Assembly (NCBI GenBank): GCA_019459285.1
Contig: JAIBEL010000016.1
Location: 26,426 to 90,425 of the forward strand
From: Rhizobium sp.
GTDB lineage: Bacteria > Pseudomonadota > Gammaproteobacteria > Burkholderiales > Thiobacillaceae
Direction: 5' to 3'
DNA: 64,000 nucleotides
Shown piece after piece: positions 58,973 to 64,000 of this stretch (position 1 is its first letter; each line of letters opens with the position of its first letter). Made by a program: the position numbers and the translations under genes. The notes below the pieces were generated by a model, which had not been told where the DNA came from, did no database searches, and saw only the letters and a list, made by a program, of their open reading frames with translations.

Positions 58973-59002
58973 TTAGACAAAGTCCAGATTGGTGTTTATC
59001 AT
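58973..59002 (+). promoter_or_regulatory. Sigma-70 promoter of the Fur-family gene
   Basis: TTAGAC (58973-58978) and TATCAT (58997-59002) are 18 bases apart. Transcription would begin at about 59009, next to the ATG at 59010, so the mRNA may be nearly leaderless. Confidence 0.6.
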
Positions 59003-59009
59003 AACGTGC

Positions 59010-59420
59010 ATGCATTACACGCGCGACAATATGGCCGGCCTTTTGCGCAGCCACGACATCAATCCGACCCACCAGCGGATCGAGATTGCGCACGCGCTGT
59101 TCTCACGTCAGGAACACCTCTCGGCCGATCAGGTGATGGCGATCGTCAACACCCGCCACTCCGAAACCTCCAAGGCCACGGTTTACAACACGCTCAAGCT
59201 GTTCCTGGAAAAAGGCCTGGTACGCGAGGTCATCGTCGATCCCAGCAAGGTGTTCTTCGACCCCAACACCGGCCCGCATCATCACCTTTACGAAGTTGAT
59301 ACCGGCAAGCTGTCCGACATCGATGCTGCGCATGTCCAGATTTCCGGCCTGCCGCCATTGCCGCCCGGCATGGTGACCGAAGGCATCGATCTGATCGTGC
59401 GCATCCGCCGCAAGGCGTAA
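59010..59420 (+). CDS. Fur-family regulator without cysteines
   Basis: 136 residues from ATG 59010 (ATG 59031 is also open). The winged helix has SKATVYNTLKLFLEKGLVREV, typical of Fur proteins. The metal-site region reads DPNTGPHHHLYEVDTGKLSDID: histidines are kept, but the CxxC structural-zinc pairs are absent, and no cysteine is present in the whole protein. This resembles Irr-type members. It may respond to iron, peroxide or haem. Divergent from the his operon; DUF2007 follows. Confidence 0.82.
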   Translation: MHYTRDNMAGLLRSHDINPTHQRIEIAHALFSRQEHLSADQVMAIVNTRHSETSKATVYNTLKLFLEKGLVREVIVDPSKVFFDPNTGPHHHLYEVDTGKLSDIDAAHVQISGLPPLPPGMVTEGIDLIVRIRRKA

Positions 59421-59439
59421 CACCCTCATTTGCCCGTCG

Positions 59440-59748
59440 ATGAAACGGGTCCACATTGCCCCTACCCTGCTCGATGCCCAACTGGTCGTCGACGCCCTGT
59501 CCAGCCTCGGCATCGCCAGTCATATCTTCAATGCCAACGCCGCGGGCGCGCTGGGCGAGGTTCCCTTCCTGCAGGCTCAACCCGAAGTGTGGGTCGAGGA
59601 CGACACCCGGGAATGCCAGGCGCGCGAGGTTTTGGCGGATTTTCTGAACGTGAAGCCTGGTGCGGAAAAGATTTGCCCACACTGCGGCGAGCGCAATCCC
59701 GGCAATTTCCTGAGCTGCTGGCAATGCGGAAACCTGTTGCCCGACTAA
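59440..59748 (+). CDS. DUF2007-like protein with C-terminal zinc ribbon
   Basis: 102 residues. The first 70 have the DUF2007 pattern (VHIAPTLLDAQLVVDALSS, then EVWVEDDTRECQAREVL). The last 25 hold a zinc ribbon, CPHCGE then CWQCGN. Function unknown, thought to bind nucleotides or protein partners. It lies 19 bases after the fur-like gene and is probably co-transcribed. Confidence 0.72.
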   Translation: MKRVHIAPTLLDAQLVVDALSSLGIASHIFNANAAGALGEVPFLQAQPEVWVEDDTRECQAREVLADFLNVKPGAEKICPHCGERNPGNFLSCWQCGNLLPD

Positions 59749-59761
59749 CGCCTGCGTAACG

Positions 59762-60130
59762 TCAGGACGGCTGCGGGTCTTTCTTCAAGGCGTCGAGATG
59801 CTGTTGATACTGGTGCGCAAAAATCCGTTCCAGTTCATCAATCGCCTCGACGGCCGCCACGCCGTGCACCAGATGACGCGTCATCTGCGCCGAGGCTTCA
59901 TGAAATATCTGATTGCGTTCCAGCATCGGGTAGGTCTGCATCAGGCGCTGGATTGCCTTGACCACATTTTCCTGCTCGGGCCGCGGAATCGGAAGCGGCT
60001 CCGCCGGGGGTGCGTTGGCGGTTTCGGCACCTTCCTTGCCCGCCAGGAACTCCGCGTAATCCAGCAAGGCCTGCTGCCGCGATTCCGACAGCGAGCGGAA
60101 TAGCGACACGAGACGCTTGCTGTCGCGCAT
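59762..60130 (-). CDS. Conserved hypothetical helical protein
   Basis: 122 residues from ATG 60130, overlapping the LysR stop by one base. Helix-rich, with LVSLFRSLSESRQQALLDYA in front, a Pro/Glu-rich linker, then VVKAIQRLMQTYPMLERN and EAIDELERIFAHQYQQHLD. No known motif. Coupling to the LysR gene suggests a joint role. Confidence 0.65.
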   Translation of the reverse strand: MRDSKRLVSLFRSLSESRQQALLDYAEFLAGKEGAETANAPPAEPLPIPRPEQENVVKAIQRLMQTYPMLERNQIFHEASAQMTRHLVHGVAAVEAIDELERIFAHQYQQHLDALKKDPQPS

Positions 60131-61074
60131 CAGCGGTTGCGCCCCTTGACCGGCCGTTTCATCGGAACGACATCGACATTGCACTGCTGAAACTTGTTTT
60201 CGACGAAGCTGATGAAGGCGTCGAGCAGCTTGCTGCGGAATTTTTCCGGTGCATACACCATGGAGAGTTCGCGCGTCAGCCTGGGCTTCAAGGGAATCGC
60301 AGCGAGCGTGCCGAGCTGGATCTCCTTGGTGACGGTGGATGCTGACATGATGGCCACGCCGAGATTGGCTTCAACGGCCCCCTTGATCGCCTCGCGGCTG
60401 CCCAATTCCATTTCGATATGCAGATCGTCCGGATTGACGCCATTGTCCTTGAAGAAGTCATCCACCACTTCGCGCGTGCCCGAACCGTGTTCGCGAGACA
60501 CATAAGGCTGTTCGGAGATGTCGTGCGCGTTCACGTTCGAACGTGAGGCCAGCGCATGATTCGGCGAACAAATCATCACCAGTTCGTCTTCGCAGCAGGC
60601 CAGCGTGGTCAGGTTGGGATTGTGAGAAGGCGCCTCGATCAGTCCGACGTCGAGCGAATGATCGGCCACTTTCGCCGCCACCGTTTCCGAATTGGCCACC
60701 GTGAGACGCGCCTGGACCTGCGGGAAACGTTCCTTGAATTCGCCCAGAATGCGCGGCAGCTGGTATTCGGCAATGGTGGTGGAGGCACCGATCATCAGGG
60801 GCCCCGTCACCTGTCCGGTCAATTCACCCACGCGCGCTTCCATCTCGCCGGTCAAAGCCAGAATGCGTTCGGCATACCCCAGTACCAGATCGCCCGCCGG
60901 GGTCAGCGAAATCTTTCCATGGCTGCGCTCGAACAAGCGGGTATTGAAATGTTCTTCCAACTGCTTGACCTGGAAGGTCACCGCAGGCTGCGTCATGTAC
61001 AGAATATCGGCGGCCTTGGTAAAGCTGAGCTGCTTGGCGACGGTGTAGAATACTTGTAGTCTGCGGTCGGCCAT
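60130..61074 (-). CDS. LysR-type transcriptional regulator
   Basis: 314 residues. N-terminal winged helix (about 5-64; LSFTKAADILYMTQPAVTFQ with the recognition helix) and a substrate-binding domain (ANSETVAAKVADHSLDVGLI, then SREHGSGTREVV). The C-terminus is basic. The effector is unknown; it resembles CysB/CbbR-like proteins only in general architecture. Divergent from lplT across 160 bases, where its own binding site is expected. Confidence 0.9.
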   Translation of the reverse strand: MADRRLQVFYTVAKQLSFTKAADILYMTQPAVTFQVKQLEEHFNTRLFERSHGKISLTPAGDLVLGYAERILALTGEMEARVGELTGQVTGPLMIGASTTIAEYQLPRILGEFKERFPQVQARLTVANSETVAAKVADHSLDVGLIEAPSHNPNLTTLACCEDELVMICSPNHALASRSNVNAHDISEQPYVSREHGSGTREVVDDFFKDNGVNPDDLHIEMELGSREAIKGAVEANLGVAIMSASTVTKEIQLGTLAAIPLKPRLTRELSMVYAPEKFRSKLLDAFISFVENKFQQCNVDVVPMKRPVKGRNR

Positions 61075-61234
61075 TAAATCCCGTCCTTGGGTCAGAAAAG
61101 ATTTTTATTCAACCACAAACCCGTCCGTGTTGAAACCATCCCATAACCAAGCTGTTGTAACGGTTGAACTTTCCTGCGCTCTCCCCCTCCGGGCCGGTAG
61201 GGCATTGCGCCGATCGTAGTCCAGGCCGCCCCAC

Positions 61235-62452
61235 TTGAATCGCGCGTTTTACACCATCCTGCTTGCGCAGTTCCTGTCCGCTTTGGCCGACAATGCCCTG
61301 CTGTTCGCCGCGATCGGCCTGCTGGTTTTCTCCTCGGCGCCCGAATGGTTTTCGCCGCTGCTGCAGACAGTTTTCGTCATTGCCTATATCGTGCTGGCCC
61401 CGTTGGTGGGCCCGTTCGCCGATGCCCTCCCCAAGGGGCGCGTCATGCTCATCGCCAACACGCTCAAATTCGCGGGCTGCCTGACCATGCTGGCCGGGCT
61501 GCATCCCTTGCTGGCCTATGCCATTGTCGGCATCGGTGCCGCCATGTATTCGCCTGCCAAGTACGGCATCCTCACCGAGTTGTTGCCCAGCGAGAAACTC
61601 ATTGTCGCCAACAGCTGGATGGAAGGCACCACGGTCGTCGCCATCGTGCTCGGCGCCATCATTGGCGGCGCGCTCATCAACCCGCATTTCGCCGAGCGCA
61701 TCCTGGCGACCGCCGGGCTCTCTGCAGCCGTCATCGCGCCCAAATTTGCCATCGTCGTCATCACCGGGCTCTACCTCGGCGCCGCGTTCGTCAACCTGTT
61801 CATCCCGCGTCTGCCGATCGACCACAAACTGCCCAATCGTTCGCCGTTGTATATCCTGCATGACTTCGGACACAGCTTTCTTCTCCTGTGGCGCGACCCC
61901 CTCGGCCAGGTGTCGCTCGCCGTCACCACCCTGTTCTGGGGCGTCGGCGCCACGCTGCGCCTGCTCATCATCGCCTGGGCTGCGCTCAACCTGAAATACG
62001 GCCTGGACCAGGCCACCCAGCTCACCGCCGCGTCAGCGTTCGGTATTGCCATCGGCTCGATCCTGGCCGGAAAATTCGTCCGCCTGCAGCGCGCCATCAG
62101 CGTGTTGCCGGCCGGCATCCTCCTCGGCTTCGTGCCGATCGCCCTGATCTGGGTGGAAAGCCTGATCCCCGCAGTACTCCTGCTCACCCTGGCGGGCGTG
62201 CTGGCAGGCTATTTCGTGGTACCGATGAATGCCCTGCTGCAACACCGCGGACATCTGTTGATGGGTGCCGGCCATTCCATCGCCCAGCAGAATTTCAACG
62301 AGAACATCAGCATTCTGCTGCTGACCGGCGCCTACGCCCTGATGGTGCGTGCCGACTGGCACATCCACACCATCGTCCTGGTATTCGGCCTGTTCATCAG
62401 TACAGTGATGGCGACGGTCTGGCTACGCCATCGCCACGACGTCGTGCACTGA
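61235..62452 (+). CDS. lplT: Lysophospholipid transporter LplT
   Basis: 405-residue major-facilitator-type transporter with about 12 helices. It starts at TTG 61235; no ATG is available. Matches the LplT family: MNRAFYTILLAQFLSALADN, SPAKYGILTELLP, and NFNENISILLLTGAY. It flips lysophosphatidylethanolamine inward for re-acylation. The partner acyltransferase gene (aas) is not in the window. Confidence 0.88.
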   Translation: MNRAFYTILLAQFLSALADNALLFAAIGLLVFSSAPEWFSPLLQTVFVIAYIVLAPLVGPFADALPKGRVMLIANTLKFAGCLTMLAGLHPLLAYAIVGIGAAMYSPAKYGILTELLPSEKLIVANSWMEGTTVVAIVLGAIIGGALINPHFAERILATAGLSAAVIAPKFAIVVITGLYLGAAFVNLFIPRLPIDHKLPNRSPLYILHDFGHSFLLLWRDPLGQVSLAVTTLFWGVGATLRLLIIAWAALNLKYGLDQATQLTAASAFGIAIGSILAGKFVRLQRAISVLPAGILLGFVPIALIWVESLIPAVLLLTLAGVLAGYFVVPMNALLQHRGHLLMGAGHSIAQQNFNENISILLLTGAYALMVRADWHIHTIVLVFGLFISTVMATVWLRHRHDVVH

Positions 62453-62460
62453 CGGCCGGA

Positions 62461-63059
62461 TCAGGCCTGGCCGGCACGCTCCGGCGCCTGCGATTTCACC
62501 ACGCTCATCGCGCCTGCAATCAGTGAACTGAGGTCGGCCATGTTGGACGGCACGATCAAGCTGTTGCCGGTTTTAGCCAACCCGGAAAAGGCTTCGACGT
62601 ATTTCTCGGCGACCTTGAGATTCACCGCCTGGATGCCACCCGGCATTTCAATCGCGCGTGCCACACGGGCGATCGCCTCGGCATTGGCAACCGCGATCGC
62701 CTTGATCGCCTCGGCCTCGCCCATGGCGACGTTGATGGCGGCCTGCTTGCCGCCTTCGGATTGCTGAATCGCGGCTTCGCGCTCGCCGGTGGCAATATTG
62801 ATCTGCTCCTGCATGCGGCCTTCCGACGAGGCGATCAGCGCACGCTTCTCGCGCTCGGCGGTGATCTGGCGCTGCATGGCGTGGAGGATGTCCTTCGGTG
62901 GCCTCAGGTCCTTGATTTCGTAGCGCAGCACCTTGACGCCCAGTTGGTCGTGGAACTTGCGGAGGCGTTCGACCACCCAGGCGTTCTGCTGCGGCACCAC
63001 GCGCACGCCCTTGGCGACGACGATGGCGATAACGATCGGAATGACCAGTGGGACAACAT
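62461..63059 (-). pseudogene. Stomatin/SPFH-family protein, internally deleted
   Basis: The C-terminal part is normal for a stomatin-like protein (GVKVLRYEIKDLRPPKDIL, QRQITAEREKRALIASSEGR, VPSNMADLSSLIAGAMSVV). The N-terminal hydrophobic anchor and VRVVPQQNAWVVERL are also recognisable. Between KFHD and QLGVKV about 110 residues of the SPFH core are missing, in frame. The anchor's frame has no start codon: an ATG at 63059 lies one frame off, and two TAA codons precede the anchor. A short product could start at GTG 63006, but it would lack the core. Decayed remnant is the simplest reading. Confidence 0.75.
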
Positions 63060-63347
63060 CTTCTTATTATTCCCCTGACTAATTGCCCAGAACCAGCGTA
63101 TTACCTTGATCGCGCGAATGTTGATCGCGCGAATGACCAGCGGGCACATGCTGTACTTCCAGTGACGCAGCGCCAAGGTGCCGACCGTACCAATCGCGGC
63201 GGCCGTCAGCAACTGCACCACCATGCCGGCGCCCCGCCAGGCAGCGACACGGGCCGCCGCAGCGTCCAATCCATATACCAGCAGATAGAACGTGCCGCTG
63301 GAGAGCTCCACACCCGCCAGCACGGCCGCGAGTATCCACCATCCCAT
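62904..63347 (-). pseudogene. Truncated NfeD-like membrane protein
   Basis: The first 66 residues look like the N-terminal membrane part of NfeD (MGWWILAAVLAGVELSSGTF, TAAAIGTVGTLALRHW). The OB-fold domain expected next is absent. After about 63150 the frame runs through an unrelated stretch containing a tandem repeat, then reads the stomatin remnant out of frame until 62904. NfeD normally partners stomatins, so both members of the pair appear damaged. Confidence 0.65.
63106..63135. repeat. Exact 15-base tandem duplication
   Basis: TTGATCGCGCGAATG occurs twice head to tail (63106-63120 and 63121-63135), inside the damaged nfeD/stomatin junction. Confidence 0.95.
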
Positions 63348-63365
63348 AGCCTGCATCTCGTCTCA

Positions 63366-63881
63366 TCATTTGTAGCCGTGGGGCACAATCATGGGCCGGT
63401 CCGGCAGTTCGTCCGGATTGCGCTTACCGGGCGGGAAATGCGTTTCCAGCGTCGCACTGATCTGCCCGATGCCGTCCAGTACACCGCGCGCGAATTCGCC
63501 CTGCCTGAACGCCGCTTCCATCGACTGCGCCACGCCCTCCCACGCCGCCGCGCTCACCCGCGCGGCGATGCCGCGGTCGGCAATGATTTCGATGTCATGA
63601 TCGGCCATCAGCAGGTACACCAGCACGCCGCTGTTGTGCTCGGTGTCCCACACGCGCAGGAAGGAAAACACCTCGAGCGCGCGATGGCGCCCCGTCACGC
63701 CCCGCCAGACCCAGGAAGCGGGCAGGCTGTTTTCGATGGCGAAGCGGATTTCGCCGCTGTGACGGGTTTCGGATTCGCGGATCGCGGCCTCGATCGCGTC
63801 GAGCGTGGCCTGCGGAAACGCGCGCCGCCACGCCCACGGCGGCATGAACAGATGTCTGAGCCAGCGCTTCACCTTCACCAT
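63366..63881 (-). CDS. TPM-domain protein
   Basis: 171 residues from ATG 63881. The TPM_phosphatase-like domain is recognised by RHSGEIRFAIENSL, AHNSGV-type strand context (DTEHNSGVLVYLLMADHDIE) and IIADRGIAARVS. No signal peptide; a basic N-terminus with a weak amphipathic helix. TPM proteins often sit with LemA and YgcG. It overlaps the upstream Gly-rich gene by seven bases. Confidence 0.8.
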   Translation of the reverse strand: MVKVKRWLRHLFMPPWAWRRAFPQATLDAIEAAIRESETRHSGEIRFAIENSLPASWVWRGVTGRHRALEVFSFLRVWDTEHNSGVLVYLLMADHDIEIIADRGIAARVSAAAWEGVAQSMEAAFRQGEFARGVLDGIGQISATLETHFPPGKRNPDELPDRPMIVPHGYK

Positions 63882-64000
63882 GATCCCGTTGCGCCCCCGC
63901 CGCCGAACCCGCCGCCACCGCCGCCCCACGAGCCCCCGCCGAATCCGCCGCCACCCCATCCCCCGCCGCCGCCACTGGACCAGCCGCCGCCATGGCGGAA
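63875..64000 (-). CDS. YgcG/TPM-family exported protein, Gly-rich C-terminus only
   Basis: The open frame enters from the window edge and encodes 41 residues of Gly/Trp/Phe/Ser repeats (GGGW, GGGGF, GGGSW types) ending at the TGA in 63877-63875. Such Gly-rich tails terminate YgcG-like TPM proteins. The rest, including signal and TPM domain, is outside the window. Confidence 0.7.
   Translation of the reverse strand, partial: FRHGGGWSSGGGGGWGGGGFGGGSWGGGGGGFGGGGATGSW

Overview
The window is 64 kb of a GC-rich betaproteobacterial chromosome. Gene order and gene content suggest a sulfur- or iron-oxidising Thiobacillus-like member of the Hydrogenophilales/Nitrosomonadales. Pointers are the tig-clpP-clpX-lon-hupB-ppiD cluster, the mltD-gloB-methyltransferase-rnhA-dnaQ cluster, the his operon running into hinT-tatABC, and a gene for a Tat-exported high-potential iron-sulfur protein. 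This placement is inferred from gene content; there is no rRNA or other species marker. Almost everything is core metabolism and maintenance. I saw no phage, insertion sequence, transposon, CRISPR array, toxin-antitoxin pair or obvious defence island.

Layout. 1-8.2 kb: the 3' part of pgi, a DUF4139 exported protein, an EAL/HDOD signalling protein, a PolB-type exonuclease, rlmD, lysC, then tRNA-Ser(GCT) and tRNA-Arg(ACG). 8.2-15.9 kb is less GC-rich and more accessory: HiPIP, a staphylococcal-nuclease-like protein without its catalytic acids, an HD-GYP protein, a phosphodiesterase with ppa, and two overlapping exported Sel1-repeat proteins. 15.9-28.2 kb: mfd, serB, a solitary flgM-like gene and a copper-chaperone-like gene. 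Next comes a minus-strand operon (methyltransferase-rnhA-dnaQ-ABC-type binding protein-GGDEF/EAL protein), facing gloB and mltD on the plus strand. 28.2-35 kb: a four-gene oligopeptide ABC importer with a small membrane protein behind it. 35-44.6 kb: fabI, then the proteostasis block (tig, clpP, clpX, lon, hupB, ppiD) with tRNA-Leu, tRNA-Val and tRNA-Asp. 44.6-49.6 kb: hpnC-hpnD-hpnE (squalene from farnesyl diphosphate), a YciK-like reductase and a membrane Ser/Thr kinase. 49.6-52.5 kb: amtB and tatABC. 52.6-58.9 kb: hisD-C-B-H-A-F-I-E plus hinT. 59-64 kb: a cysteine-free Fur-family regulator, a DUF2007 zinc-ribbon protein, a LysR regulator with a partner gene, lplT, and a TPM/NfeD/stomatin cluster in which nfeD and the stomatin gene look broken.

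How it works together. Many neighbours overlap by 1 or 4 bases (ATGA, GTGA or TGATG junctions), so long polycistronic transcripts are expected. Readable control signals are a heat-shock-type promoter before lon, an NtrC-type palindrome with a sigma-54 promoter before amtB, sigma-70 promoters before hupB, the tRNA-Val/Asp pair and the fur-like gene, and several intrinsic terminators. Second-messenger signalling is well represented: a GGDEF/EAL protein, an HD-GYP protein and a degenerate EAL/HDOD protein.

I do not see a clearly new multi-gene system. The most unusual items are the decayed nfeD/stomatin pair, the kinase with a polysaccharide-co-polymerase-like tail, the catalytically dead nuclease-like protein, the low-GC Sel1 pair, the binding-protein/GGDEF-EAL pair attached to dnaQ, and the squalene genes without a neighbouring cyclase.
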